A stretch of DNA of 64,000 nt. It comes from Streptomyces sp. JH14. GTDB taxonomy: Bacteria; Actinomycetota; Actinomycetes; Streptomycetales; Streptomycetaceae. The notes beneath the pieces are model-generated. The model worked only from the letters and a program-made list of their open reading frames with translations, ran no database searches and was not told where the DNA came from. Location of the stretch: assembly GCF_029428675.1 (NCBI RefSeq), contig NZ_JAJNEL010000001.1, positions 2,914,001-2,978,000 of the forward strand, given 5' to 3'. This document shows positions 41,798-50,414 of the stretch, piece by piece; within the stretch, counting starts at the first letter, position 1; every line of letters begins with the position of its first letter. The position numbers and the translations under genes were made by a program.

Positions 41798-42409
41798 TCA
41801 CTTCTCCGCGATCAACGGGTCGATCATCTTGCGGAGCTTGACGTCGTCGAGGGCCGCGAGGGTGCGGGCCGCGATCTTCCCGTCCCGGTCGATGACCACG
41901 GTCGACGGGATGGCCTGCGGGTTCAGCGTGCCCTTCGGGAAGCGCAGGATGAGCTTGCCGATCGGGTCGAAGAAGCTCGGATAGGTGATGCCGTTGTCCT
42001 GCTCGAAGTTCACCGCCGGGCCCTTCTCGGCGTCCCGGGTGTTGATCCCGATGAACTGGACGCCCTGGCTCGCGGTCTCCTTCGACACCTTCGCGAAGTG
42101 CTTGGCCTCGAGACGGCAGGGGCCGCACCACGAGCCCCACACGTTCAGCACGACGACCTTGCCCTTGTAGGCGCCGATGTCCAGCGGCTTGCCGTCCAGC
42201 GTCGTCCCGTCGAGCTTCGGCGCGTCCTGACGGTCCGCCCTGGCCACCGTGGAAATCCCGCCACTGCCGGTGACGAAGTGGGAGTTGCCGCCACCACGGG
42301 CCTGGTTGCCGTCACCGCCGCAGGCGGTCAGGGTCAACGCCAGCGCGGCGGCCGCTGCGGGCGCGGCGAGCAGGGTGAAGCGGCGTCGGAGTGCGCGGCC
42401 AAAGCTCAT
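41798..42409 (-). CDS. TlpA/ResA-type thioredoxin-fold lipoprotein
   Basis: A 203-residue membrane-anchored thiol-disulfide reductase. A lipoprotein signal ends in LTAC (lipidated Cys30). The thioredoxin fold has the active site WCGPC (Cys95, Cys98), the central ResA-like insertion and the cis-proline segment IPSTVVID. It should reduce apocytochrome c cysteines with electrons from the neighbouring CcdA. ATG 42409 was chosen by the signal peptide. Upstream on the same strand, 67 nt away, is the deacetylase-like lipoprotein gene. Confidence 0.94.
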   Translation of the reverse strand: MSFGRALRRRFTLLAAPAAAAALALTLTACGGDGNQARGGGNSHFVTGSGGISTVARADRQDAPKLDGTTLDGKPLDIGAYKGKVVVLNVWGSWCGPCRLEAKHFAKVSKETASQGVQFIGINTRDAEKGPAVNFEQDNGITYPSFFDPIGKLILRFPKGTLNPQAIPSTVVIDRDGKIAARTLAALDDVKLRKMIDPLIAEK

Positions 42410-42476
42410 GTGAAAAGTTTCGCATGTCGGTTTCGGGGATCTTGCGCACCCCCCTCGGTGCCCGTAAAGCCCGTTG

Positions 42477-43727
42477 TCAGGCCTGTTTAAAGAAGGCGTT
42501 CCAGCCACCGTCGGGCGACTGGCCGACGTCCAGCGTACGGAGCTTCGCGAGCACGGCCGGGTCCTGGACGTCGAGCCAGTCGACGAACTGCCGGAACGAC
42601 ACGAGCCGCACCCCGGGCTTCTCCGCAATCCTTTTGATGGTCTCCTCGACCGCATCCATGTAGATGCCGCCGTTCCACACCTCGAAGTGGTTGCCGATGA
42701 AGAAGGGTGCGCGATTCGTTCCGTACGCCCGGTCGAAACCGGCGAGATACGACTGGGTGGCCTGTGTGCGCCAGGCCGGAAAGCGCGACGGTATTCCGTG
42801 GGTGGAATTCACCGACTGGTTGGCAAGTATGTTGTAGTCCATCGACAGCACTTCGAAGGTGTGCCCGGGGAACGGTATGCCCTGGAGCGGAAGATCCCAC
42901 AGGCCCTGGCGCTTCTCCGGCCAGATCTGGGTGCCGCCGGGCGAACTCGCGTCGTAGCGCCAGCCCAGTTTGCGCGCGGCGGGCAGCAGATTGTCCTGGC
43001 CGAGCAGACAGGGCGTGCGCGCTCCGACGAGTTCCTTGCGGTAGTCGAACGGCAGTGGTTCGAGATCGGTCCAGCCGGTGTTGGTGCGCCATTCGGTGAC
43101 GAAGGAGATCGCCTGCTCGATTTCGTTCTCCCACTGGGCGGGCGTCCAGTGGGCGACCGACCCGGAACCGGCGCAGAAATGCCCGTTGAAGTGCGTGCCT
43201 ATCTCATGGCCGTCGAGCCAGGCCGTGCGTATGTGGCCCAGCGTCTCCTTGATGTGGGCATCGGTGAGATAGCCGATGTCGGAGGCACCTGTGCGGTTGT
43301 TCGGCGGCCGGTACAGGGATTTCTTCGACTCGGGCAGCAGGTAGATCCCGGAGAGGAAGAAGGTCATCGCCGCGTCGTACTCCTTGGCGAGATCGAGAAA
43401 ACGCGGGAAGAGACCGGTACCGACCTCGCCCGCCCCGTCCCAGGAAAAGATCACGAACTGCGGCGGGGTCTCGCCGGGCTCCAGTGGAACCGGCGCGGAA
43501 GGCTGGTTCGGCTGCTCCCCGGTGTCCGCGGTGGAACCGTCCCCGATCTCGCGGACGTCCTCACCTCCGGCGCCGTCCCCCTCGTCCTTGCCGTCCGCCG
43601 TCTCGGCCGGGACGGGAACCGACCGGCTTCCTTCGGGAGAGGGCGGAGAACCGCAGCCCGCCATCCCGACGGCAGCCGCGGCTCCCAGTCCGGCTCCGAG
43701 CAGACTCCTTCGGCTGATGTCGCGCAT
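42477..43727 (-). CDS. Tat-dependent lipoprotein with polysaccharide-deacetylase-like (NodB) domain
   Basis: A 416-residue surface protein. Residues 1-25 carry a twin-arginine signal (SRRSLLG) that ends in the lipobox GMAGC. An acidic, low-complexity linker follows to about residue 90. The catalytic domain begins FVIFSWDGAGE, where NodB enzymes have a TFDDG-type motif; here only one Asp remains. The second metal motif GTHFNGH (HxxxH) is intact. The C-terminal half has FFIGNHFEVW and a family-specific tail. Substrate unknown. A strong terminator separates it from the phosphatase gene upstream; cotranscription with the ccs operon downstream is possible. Confidence 0.82.
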   Translation of the reverse strand: MRDISRRSLLGAGLGAAAAVGMAGCGSPPSPEGSRSVPVPAETADGKDEGDGAGGEDVREIGDGSTADTGEQPNQPSAPVPLEPGETPPQFVIFSWDGAGEVGTGLFPRFLDLAKEYDAAMTFFLSGIYLLPESKKSLYRPPNNRTGASDIGYLTDAHIKETLGHIRTAWLDGHEIGTHFNGHFCAGSGSVAHWTPAQWENEIEQAISFVTEWRTNTGWTDLEPLPFDYRKELVGARTPCLLGQDNLLPAARKLGWRYDASSPGGTQIWPEKRQGLWDLPLQGIPFPGHTFEVLSMDYNILANQSVNSTHGIPSRFPAWRTQATQSYLAGFDRAYGTNRAPFFIGNHFEVWNGGIYMDAVEETIKRIAEKPGVRLVSFRQFVDWLDVQDPAVLAKLRTLDVGQSPDGGWNAFFKQA

Positions 43728-43857
43728 GGCGTCCCCATCTGCGGTCGTTCCGGCCCAACTGCATACAAACTGGCGAAGGCTTAGATGGGCGAAACGACGC
43801 AGGGGTTCCGCCGACCGCCAACTTCTGTGTGCCCGGAGCCGCCGCCGGCCGAACACA

Positions 43858-43894
43858 CCGCGGGCCCCGGCCGACGAATCGGCGGGGCCCGCGG
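43858..43894 (-). terminator. Hairpin terminator after the hemL-phosphatase operon
   Basis: CCGCGGGCCCC pairs with GGGGCCCGCGG and, past a one-base bulge, GCCGA with TCGGC around a CGAA loop, giving 16 pairs. It lies 39 nt past the phosphatase stop codon. Confidence 0.85.
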
Positions 43895-43932
43895 CGGAAT
43901 CGGCGAGAAAAGGATCCAGGGCCTTTCGGGCC

Positions 43933-44619
43933 CTAGGCTCCGAACGCCTTGGACTTCCCCTTCACCGGCTTGGCACCGGCCAGCAGATGCGCCGGCACCA
44001 GATCACGGGCCGGCTCGCTGTAGCCGACGGAGACGATCTTGTCGCCCTGATACGTGAAGCTGGTCAGCGAGGCGAGCGTGCACTGCCGCTTGCGCGGGTC
44101 GTGCCACAGACGACGCCGTTCGACGAAGCTCCGCACGATCCAGATCGGCAGCTGATGGCTGACACAGACCGCCTCGTGCCCACGCGCCGCGTCACGCGCG
44201 GCGTCGAGCGCGCCCATCATCCGTACGACCTGCTCGATGTACGGCTCGCCCCAGGACGGGCGGAACGGATTGGTGAGGTGCTTCCAGTTGTCAGGCTTGC
44301 GCAGCGCCCCGTCACCGACCCCGAAGGTCTTGCCCTCGAAGACATTGGCGGCCTCGATCAGCCTCTCGTCGCTGGCCAGGTCGAGACCGTGCGACTTGGC
44401 GATCGGCGTCGCCGTCTCCTGGGCGCGCTCCAGCGGGGAGGCGACGACATGGGTGATGTCACGGCTCTCCAGGTGCTCGGCGACCCGGTCGGCCATCTGC
44501 CGGCCGAGCTCGGACAGGTGGTAGCCGGGGCGGCGCCCGTAGAGCACGCCGTCGGGGTTGTGCACCTCCCCGTGACGCATCAGATGAACAACGGTGATGT
44601 CCTTGGCGGCGGCGCTCAC
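43933..44619 (-). CDS. Histidine phosphatase family protein (phosphoglycerate mutase-like)
   Basis: A 228-residue branch-1 histidine phosphatase. The catalytic LMRHGEVHN lies near residue 13 (His16 phosphorylated), [10 protein letters not shown] near 62 and the second histidine in CVSHQLPIW near 152. The GTG start overlaps the hemL stop by 4 nt (GTGA). Translational coupling to hemL is characteristic of Streptomyces, but a direct role in tetrapyrrole synthesis is unproven. The basic tail ([12 protein letters not shown]) is unusual for the family. Confidence 0.92.
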   Translation of the reverse strand: MSAAAKDITVVHLMRHGEVHNPDGVLYGRRPGYHLSELGRQMADRVAEHLESRDITHVVASPLERAQETATPIAKSHGLDLASDERLIEAANVFEGKTFGVGDGALRKPDNWKHLTNPFRPSWGEPYIEQVVRMMGALDAARDAARGHEAVCVSHQLPIWIVRSFVERRRLWHDPRKRQCTLASLTSFTYQGDKIVSVGYSEPARDLVPAHLLAGAKPVKGKSKAFGA

Positions 44620-45932
44620 GCGGTGGCCTCCGATGCGGCGCGGGCGGCGGCGGGCAGGGCGGCGGCGATCCGCTCGACGGCCTGCGCGTCATGGGCGGTG
44701 GAGACGAACCAGGACTCGAACGCGGACGGCGGCAGGTAGACGCCCTGCGCCAGCATCGAGTGGAAGAAGGCGGTGAAGCGGAACGCCTCCTGCTTCTTCG
44801 CGTCCTCGTAGTTCCGCACCGGCTGATCCGTGAAGAACACGGAGAACATGTTGCTGGCCGAGGACACGGTGTGCGCGACGCCCTCCTTGGTGAACGCCTC
44901 GCCCACCAGGGACCGGATCTCCGCGGAGACCGCGTCGACCTTCGCGTACGCCGCGTCGTCGAGCAGCCGCAGCTGGGCGAGACCGGCGGCGGTGGCGACC
45001 GGGTTACCGGAGAGCGTGCCCGCCTGGTAGACCGGGCCGACCGGGGCGAGGTGCGCCATCACATCGGCGCGCCCGCCGAAGGCCGCGGCCGGGAAGCCGC
45101 CACCCATGACCTTGCCGAAGGTCATCAGGTCGGGCCGCACCCCGTCGACACCGAACCAGCCGGCCTTCGAGGTACGGAAACCGGTCATGACCTCGTCGGA
45201 GATGTACAGCGCACCGTCGGCGGCGCAGATCTCCTTCAGCCCGGCGTTGAAGCCGTCGAGCGGCGGAACGACGCCCATGTTGCCGGGCGACGCCTCGGTG
45301 ATCACACAGGCGATCTCACCGGGGTGCGCGGCGAACGCGGTCCGCACGGCCTCCAGGTCGTTGTAGGGCAGCACGATCGTGTCGCCCGCCTGCGCACCCG
45401 TGACCCCCGGGGTGTCCGGGAGGCCGAAGGTCGCGACCCCGGACCCGGCGGCGGCGAGCAGCGCATCGACGTGCCCGTGGTAGCAGCCGGCGAACTTCAC
45501 GACCTTCGCCCGGCCGGTGAAACCGCGGGCCAGCCGGATCGCGGACATGGTCGCCTCGGTGCCGGACGACACCAGCCGTACCTGCTCCACCGGCTCGATC
45601 CGGGCCACGATCTCCTCGGCGAGCGCGACCTCGCCCTCACCGGGCGTACCGAACGAGGTGCCGCGGGCGACAGCCTCCTGGACTGCAGCGATGACCTCGG
45701 GGTGGGAGTGGCCGAGAATCATCGGCCCCCACGAACACACGAGGTCGACATACTCACGGCCGTCGGCATCGGTGAGATACGGACCGGTACCGGACACCAT
45801 AAAGCGGGGCGTACCGCCCACGGCCCGGAAGGCACGGACAGGAGAGTTCACGCCGCCGGGCGTCACGAGGGAAGCGCGGTCGAAAAGCGTCTGCGAAACT
45901 GGGGCGTCATAGGGAAAGCTCACACAAGCCAT
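44616..45932 (-). CDS. hemL: Glutamate-1-semialdehyde 2,1-aminomutase
   Basis: A 438-residue PLP enzyme that converts glutamate-1-semialdehyde to 5-aminolevulinate in the C5 heme pathway. Clear features are [12 protein letters not shown] near residue 24, [16 protein letters not shown] near 120 (cofactor phosphate site), DEVMTGFR near 245 and the Schiff-base lysine in [10 protein letters not shown] near 273. ATG 45932 is listed; GTG 45923, giving MSFPYDAP, is an equally good family start. First gene of an operon with the phosphatase. Confidence 0.97.
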   Translation of the reverse strand: MACVSFPYDAPVSQTLFDRASLVTPGGVNSPVRAFRAVGGTPRFMVSGTGPYLTDADGREYVDLVCSWGPMILGHSHPEVIAAVQEAVARGTSFGTPGEGEVALAEEIVARIEPVEQVRLVSSGTEATMSAIRLARGFTGRAKVVKFAGCYHGHVDALLAAAGSGVATFGLPDTPGVTGAQAGDTIVLPYNDLEAVRTAFAAHPGEIACVITEASPGNMGVVPPLDGFNAGLKEICAADGALYISDEVMTGFRTSKAGWFGVDGVRPDLMTFGKVMGGGFPAAAFGGRADVMAHLAPVGPVYQAGTLSGNPVATAAGLAQLRLLDDAAYAKVDAVSAEIRSLVGEAFTKEGVAHTVSSASNMFSVFFTDQPVRNYEDAKKQEAFRFTAFFHSMLAQGVYLPPSAFESWFVSTAHDAQAVERIAAALPAAARAASEATA

Positions 45933-45963
45933 GGTGTCAGAGCCACCGGCGGTCTTGCGGACA

Positions 45964-45976
45964 GGTGTTTCACACC
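45964..45976. promoter_or_regulatory. 13-bp palindrome in the hemL upstream region
   Basis: GGTGT-TTC-ACACC is a perfect inverted repeat 31 bp upstream of the hemL ATG. A longer-range pair, GTGTCAG (45934) and CTGACAC (45996), flanks it. The operator role is inferred from position only. Confidence 0.35.
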
Positions 45977-46211
45977 ACGCCCGTGGGGGAGGTCACTGAC
46001 ACGATGATCGGGTTGCGCGGCGGGGGCTGTGTCTCCTAAGTAGTAGTCGGGTGGATGAGATATGCATCGCGGTGGCGAAGTGGGCGAAGGGACCGACGAC
46101 CTGGGGCCCGAGCCTGCCCGGCGCGGTCGGCACCGGCGTGAGGCTGAGCGTAAGCAGGGCATACGGGCCGACAGTGCCCGGGCCGGAAGCGGGAGTGGTG
46201 GCCGGGTGGGG

Positions 46212-46643
46212 GTGACCTACAAATATTTCGGGGCCCCGGACGGGGCCACTGCCGCACGCGTGCCCATTTCGATGCGCCCCGAGGAACTCGGCGGCGACGA
46301 GCTGGGCATGGGCGGCATGTTCACCAAGATCAAACCTGAGACCGTAGCGGCCATGGTCCTCACCGGCATCCAGGGCATACCCCTGCACAAGGTCCCCCCA
46401 TTGGAACTGGTCGTCCTGCACCCCGACTACGCGGTGGTCAAGCTCCCGATGACGGTCGTCGACCCGCTGCGCGACGTCAGCGAGGAGTCGGTCGGCGCCG
46501 CGGCGTTCATCTGGTCCACGGTCCCGGACCGCGGCGGCCCGCGCGACGCGTTCAACGTCTACCAGCTGCTGCACGAGTGGCAGGACTTCTCGCACCGGCT
46601 GCATGACGCGGGGCACCAGGCCTACTGCCTGGTGTGGCCCTGA
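46212..46643 (+). CDS. Conserved hypothetical protein, 143 aa
   Basis: A soluble protein with no recognised domain. It begins VTYKYFGAPDG and includes RPEELGGDELGMGG, LVVLHPDYAVVKLP and a C-terminal HEWQDFSHRLHDAGHQAYC. GTG 46212 follows GGGTGGGG. The frame stays open to ATG 46062, but that 50-codon extension is Gly/Arg-rich with many A or T third positions, so it is probably not coding. It is divergent from hemL, and its position beside hemL is what context can offer. Function unknown. Confidence 0.75.
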   Translation: MTYKYFGAPDGATAARVPISMRPEELGGDELGMGGMFTKIKPETVAAMVLTGIQGIPLHKVPPLELVVLHPDYAVVKLPMTVVDPLRDVSEESVGAAAFIWSTVPDRGGPRDAFNVYQLLHEWQDFSHRLHDAGHQAYCLVWP

Positions 46644-46760
46644 GGCAGCCCCGAACCGACCCCGAGCGGGTCCCGGCACCACCCCGTGGCAAGGCTGTCA
46701 CCCCGGGGCTCTACGGTTCTCCCCTGTTCTCGTGCACGCTGCACGTTCGGGAGGGGACCC

Positions 46761-47870
46761 ATGACCACCAGCGCCGTATCCGCTCGTCTTGTCGCCACGC
46801 TCACTGCGCCCCTGGCCCGCGAACGCGACGCCGCGTACGCGCCGTCCGTCCTGCGGTGGCCGGATCGCCGGCTGCTGATACAGCGCGGCGACTTCGAGGC
46901 GGTCGCCGTCGATCTGGACGCCCGGTCCGCCCCGCAGACCCGTTTTCCCGCTCCCTGGCCGCGTCGTTTCGGTACGTTCACGGTGGCGCCGGACGGGGAT
47001 CTCGCGGTCTTCGCAGGGGTGCACACGGTGCGCGCGGTGGATCCGGCGGGCGCAGTGCTCTGGGAGGTGCGGCACGGTTGCTGGGACGGGGGCTGTCGCG
47101 TCCTGCACGAGTCGTTCGAGGAGTACGCGGACAGCAGGGCGCATCTGTACGCCGACAGCGGCTCGGTGGTGTTCTCGGCGGACGGGTCGCTCGTGTGGGC
47201 CCATGTCCGCGGCCCCGTGGCCGCGGCGGCCCCGGACCCCGAGGCGCTCGACGAGTGGCTGGTCATCGATGCGGCCGACGGGCGGGTGCTGGGGCGGGCG
47301 GACGCGCAGACCGTGGCGGCGGGCTCGGAGCACGTACCGCATCCCGATCCGGCACAGATGGGGTTGAGCGTCGGGGAGGGCCAGGACGGGGCGCCGCTGC
47401 TGTGGGGACGGTGGGACGGGGTGGAGCTGTCCGTGGAGCACTTCGGCGAGGAGGAGCGGATCCTGACCTCGGTGAGTCCCACGGGCGAGCACTTCCTGAC
47501 GGTGGCTCACGATCTCGATTCGCTGGCGCTGCACCGGGTCGCGGACGGTGCGGTGGTGGCCGAGCTGGAGGCCGGGGACGCCGTTCCCCGTCACCCCGAA
47601 GCGGACCCGGACGACTTCGACGCCGACGAGGTGATGTGGGACTACGAGTGCGGATTCGTGGACAAGGACACGGCCATCTCCAGCACGGACGCGGAGGAGG
47701 AGTGCGGGCCGGTCCGCCACTGGCTGCTGGAGACGGCGGGAATGCGTCCGCTCGGGCAGGTCGCGTACCCGTTCCCGGTCTCCGGCACGCCCACGGCCCT
47801 CGGCGACGGCACCTGGTACACGGTGTCCGGGGCCGGGGACGTCCTGCATCTGTGGGCCTTGGACGCGTAG
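46761..47870 (+). CDS. Beta-propeller-like hypothetical protein, 369 aa
   Basis: Repeated short blocks suggest a WD40/PQQ-like propeller in the cytoplasm: FGTFTVAPDGDLAVFAG, VVFSADGSLVWAHV, ILTSVSPTGEHFLTVAHD and the final GDVLHLWALDA. No signal peptide. ATG 46761 has GGGAGGGG 4 nt upstream. A family-specific acidic insert (DPDDFDADEVMWDYECG) lies near residue 290. Function unknown; likely a scaffold or sensor. Confidence 0.75.
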   Translation: MTTSAVSARLVATLTAPLARERDAAYAPSVLRWPDRRLLIQRGDFEAVAVDLDARSAPQTRFPAPWPRRFGTFTVAPDGDLAVFAGVHTVRAVDPAGAVLWEVRHGCWDGGCRVLHESFEEYADSRAHLYADSGSVVFSADGSLVWAHVRGPVAAAAPDPEALDEWLVIDAADGRVLGRADAQTVAAGSEHVPHPDPAQMGLSVGEGQDGAPLLWGRWDGVELSVEHFGEEERILTSVSPTGEHFLTVAHDLDSLALHRVADGAVVAELEAGDAVPRHPEADPDDFDADEVMWDYECGFVDKDTAISSTDAEEECGPVRHWLLETAGMRPLGQVAYPFPVSGTPTALGDGTWYTVSGAGDVLHLWALDA

Positions 47871-47887
47871 GACAGCCCACGACGGCA

Positions 47888-47908
47888 TTCGGCCATTCAT
47901 TGGCCGAA
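47888..47908 (+). terminator. Hairpin terminator after the propeller gene
   Basis: TTCGGCCA and TGGCCGAA form a perfect 8-bp stem with a 5-nt loop, 17 nt past the stop codon, followed by an A-rich stretch. Confidence 0.65.
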
Positions 47909-48044
47909 GAAAGATCTTCAGCCGACCTGCCGACTCTGCCGATGCACCCCCCGTACAGCCGATACCGCCGGGGCGGCCGACGCAGGTCACGCAGCCGGTG
48001 GAGTCAGTCGGTGTGCAAGGCATCGACGTCGAGGAGGTCTGCTC

Positions 48045-48380
48045 ATGGGCGACACTCTGCTGGCCCTGTCCGTCCCCGTGCTGGTCCTCGCCGCCGGTAT
48101 CCACGCAGGGTGCGAGACCTGGTGGCGGCGCCGGATCCCGGCGCCGCCGTCCCTGTACACCCATCAGGCGGCACGCCTCGCCGATCGCGAGACGGTCGCG
48201 GCCGCCGAGGAGATCGTCGACGGGGCGTACGCGACGCTGAAGGGGTTCTACGGCGTCTCGGAAACCACCGTTCCGGGCATGGGGGCCACCAGCGTGCCAG
48301 GCGCCCCGGGGTTCACGCCCGGGGCGGTTGCCAGTCCGGGTCACGGCCGGTCACAGCCAGCATCCGCTCGAAGGGGCTAG
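48045..48380 (+). CDS. Small membrane protein, function unknown (111 aa, 3' end possibly eroded)
   Basis: ATG 48045 has GAGGAGG 7 nt upstream. Residues 1-20 form one hydrophobic helix (LLALSVPVLVLAAGIHAG), followed by a basic stop-transfer segment and a helical domain (ADRETVAAAEEIVDGAYATL). Codon bias is strongly coding up to about 48285. The last about 30 codons run through a hairpin at 48302-48326 and antisense to the neighbouring gene's end, with poor bias, so the original stop may have been lost. Confidence 0.55.
   Translation: MGDTLLALSVPVLVLAAGIHAGCETWWRRRIPAPPSLYTHQAARLADRETVAAAEEIVDGAYATLKGFYGVSETTVPGMGATSVPGAPGFTPGAVASPGHGRSQPASARRG
48302..48326. terminator. Hairpin in overlapping 3' ends
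   Basis: CGCCCCGGG and CCCGGGGCG form a perfect 9-bp stem with a 7-nt loop, spanning the stop codon of the minus-strand gene (48313) and lying inside the plus-strand frame. Confidence 0.5.
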
Positions 48381-48885
48381 CACTGTCCGCTACGGGGAAG
48401 GGCTCACCGAACACCTTCGCCTTGCGCGCGTTCGGCGCCATCTCGGCGAGCCCGGGGCCGAGTTCGCTCACCACGGCCTCGTCCGGGACGAATTCCTGCC
48501 CGGTGGCCCGTGCCAGGTCCCACGCATGCACGGTCAGATCGCCCAGCACCATCCGCGCGACGGTCCGGGCGGGAAACCCCATGGAACCCGCGGTCCCCTC
48601 GTCCGCGCCCGGCGCACCCCACGCCGCCACCAGCTTGGCCGTCTCCTCGTCGAAGCGGCTCCGCCAGTCCGCAGTCACCGCGGTCGGCCTCGCGCCGAAG
48701 TCCGGCTCCTCCCGGGCCGCCAGGGCCTGGAAGTTGACGATCACCTGGAAGAGATGGTCGACCAGGGCCCGCACGTCGTACTCCGTGCACGGTGTGGGGT
48801 CGCCCAGCCGGCTGTCATCGATCCCGCGTACGACGGGAGCAGCACGATCGGCGGCCACAGCCAGCAGTTCACTGATTTTCTTCAT
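48313..48885 (-). CDS. TIGR03086-family (DinB/maleylpyruvate isomerase-like) metal-binding protein
   Basis: A 190-residue protein of the mycothiol-dependent maleylpyruvate isomerase N-terminal fold. It begins with a helical ISELLAVAADRAAPVV and has the conserved TPCTEYDVRALVDHLFQV near residue 33 with metal-binding His, and DLTVHAWDLARATG near 115 with the second histidine. Such proteins often carry mycothiol- or metal-dependent transferase activity. The precise reaction is unknown. It is divergent from an AraC-type regulator that could control it. Confidence 0.85.
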   Translation of the reverse strand: MKKISELLAVAADRAAPVVRGIDDSRLGDPTPCTEYDVRALVDHLFQVIVNFQALAAREEPDFGARPTAVTADWRSRFDEETAKLVAAWGAPGADEGTAGSMGFPARTVARMVLGDLTVHAWDLARATGQEFVPDEAVVSELGPGLAEMAPNARKAKVFGEPFPVADSASPFERMLAVTGRDPDWQPPRA

Positions 48886-48973
48886 GCTGCGACCGTCCGC
48901 CCAGCGGCGGCCCGTGTCTTGAACAAACGCGACACCACCGATTCGAACTCACGTTCACCATAGGATCGGTCCC

Positions 48974-49780
48974 ATGTCTGCTCCTCGACGCGACACCCGG
49001 GGCATCGTCGACGCCCGCGAACTCTTCGCGCATGTGCACTTCCGCCGCCGCGAGCCCGCTCCCGGACTGCGGACACGGGTGGACTCCTACTGGCTGATCG
49101 ACTGGGACCTGCCGGAGCCGTACACCTCGCACGTGGTCCCGCACCCTTCGGTGAACCTGGTCTTCCAGCGCCACGAGAGCAGCGGCGAGGCCGCCTTCGC
49201 GGAGGTCGCGGGCATCGATCTCGGGCTCTTCGCCCAGAAGCTGGAGGGCCGGGGGCGGGTGTGCGGGGTGAAGTTCCGGCCAGGCGGCTTCCGGCCGTTC
49301 GCGCCGGGCCGCCCGGTGTCGCAGTGGACGGGCCGGCGACTCCTGGCGCACGAGGTCCTCGCCGTACCCGCTCCGGTGGCGGCCGTACTGGACCCGGCCG
49401 AGGAGGACGCACGGGTCGCGGCGCTGGACACGTACCTGCTGGCGCTCGCCCCGGAACCGGACCCGCAGGCCGAGCGCGCCATGGCGCTGGTCGAGCGCGT
49501 CCGCACCGACCGCACGATGCGCCGGGTCGACGAACTCGCCCGCGTCGAAGGGCTGTCGGCACGCTCGCTGCAGCGGCTCTTCGCCGCGTACGTGGGCGTC
49601 AGTCCCAAGTGGGTGATCCTCCGCTACCGCATCCACGAGGCGCTGGAACGCGCCGAGTCGGACCCCGAGGTGGACTGGGCGGAGCTGGCCGCGGACCTCG
49701 GGTACAGCGACCAGGCCCACCTGACCAGGGACTTCACATCGACGATCGGCGCCCCGCCAACGGCACTCGTCGCCCGTTGA
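48974..49780 (+). CDS. AraC-family transcriptional regulator
   Basis: A 268-residue regulator. The N-terminal about 145 residues are a DUF6597-type sensor domain (SYWLIDWDLP, VVPHPSVNLVF, GVKFRPGGFRPF). The C-terminal two helix-turn-helix units include RRVDELARVEGLSARSLQRL and ELAADLGYSDQAHLTRDF, the AraC signature. ATG 48974. It is divergent from the DinB-like gene with an 88-bp shared promoter region. The effector is unknown. Confidence 0.93.
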   Translation: MSAPRRDTRGIVDARELFAHVHFRRREPAPGLRTRVDSYWLIDWDLPEPYTSHVVPHPSVNLVFQRHESSGEAAFAEVAGIDLGLFAQKLEGRGRVCGVKFRPGGFRPFAPGRPVSQWTGRRLLAHEVLAVPAPVAAVLDPAEEDARVAALDTYLLALAPEPDPQAERAMALVERVRTDRTMRRVDELARVEGLSARSLQRLFAAYVGVSPKWVILRYRIHEALERAESDPEVDWAELAADLGYSDQAHLTRDFTSTIGAPPTALVAR

Positions 49781-49825
49781 CGGTCGGTACCGGTGGTTGT
49801 CGGTGGTGCGGCCTACTGTCTTGGT

Positions 49826-50377
49826 ATGGAACGCACCTCGTCATCACCGGCGCCCGTCGTGCGGATCGTGCCCTGGTCGGACGACGACCTGGAGCTGCTC
49901 CGCCGTGCCAACGCACCCGAGTTGATGGACCATCTGGGCGGCCCCGAGTCCGAGGAGCAGCTCATGGCGCGCCATGACCGCTATGTGGAGCTGAGCGCGG
50001 ACCGCACGGGCCGGGGCAGGATGTTCCGGATCGCCCTGGCCGACGGCGGCGGGGACAGGGCCGTCGGCACGATCGGGTTCTGGGAGCGGAGCTGGGAGGG
50101 CCGGCAGGTGTACGAGACGGGGTGGGCCGTCCTCGCGGGGTACCAGGGGCGGGGCATCGCGGCGGCCGCGGCCGTGGCTGTCGCCGAGCAGGCCCGGGCC
50201 GAGCGCAAGCACCGCCATCTGCACGCCTACCCGTCCGTCGACAACGCCGCGTCGAACGCGGTGTGCCGCAAGGCGGGCTTCACCCTGATCGGTGAGTGCG
50301 ACTTCGAGTACCCGCCCGGCCGTGTGCTGCTGACGAACGACTGGCGGCTGGACCTCGGCCCGGCGCCCGCCCCGTAG
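49826..50377 (+). CDS. GNAT-family N-acetyltransferase (RimJ/RimL-type)
   Basis: A 183-residue acetyltransferase. The acetyl-CoA motif is AVLAGYQGRGIAAAAAVAV near residue 100, followed by YPSVDNAASNAVCRKAGF near 140. ATG 49826 has no ribosome site, but a TANNNT box (TACTGT, 49814-49819) ends 6 nt upstream, which suggests a leaderless message. The acceptor substrate is unknown. It converges with another GNAT gene. Confidence 0.88.
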   Translation: MERTSSSPAPVVRIVPWSDDDLELLRRANAPELMDHLGGPESEEQLMARHDRYVELSADRTGRGRMFRIALADGGGDRAVGTIGFWERSWEGRQVYETGWAVLAGYQGRGIAAAAAVAVAEQARAERKHRHLHAYPSVDNAASNAVCRKAGFTLIGECDFEYPPGRVLLTNDWRLDLGPAPAP

Positions 50378-50414
50378 CCCCGGCCCGGGGTCGGACCCGC
50401 GGCCCACGCCGGTC

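Noticed and set aside
46062..46211. 50-codon N-terminal extension of the hypothetical protein at 46212
   Set aside because: Gly/Arg/Glu-rich, poor third-position GC and no good ribosome site. The conserved-looking sequence starts at GTG 46212.
49797..49819. Full -35/-10 promoter before the GNAT gene at 49826
   Set aside because: TTGTCG is only 11 bp from TACTGT, too close for a normal promoter. Only the -10 box and leaderless start are kept.
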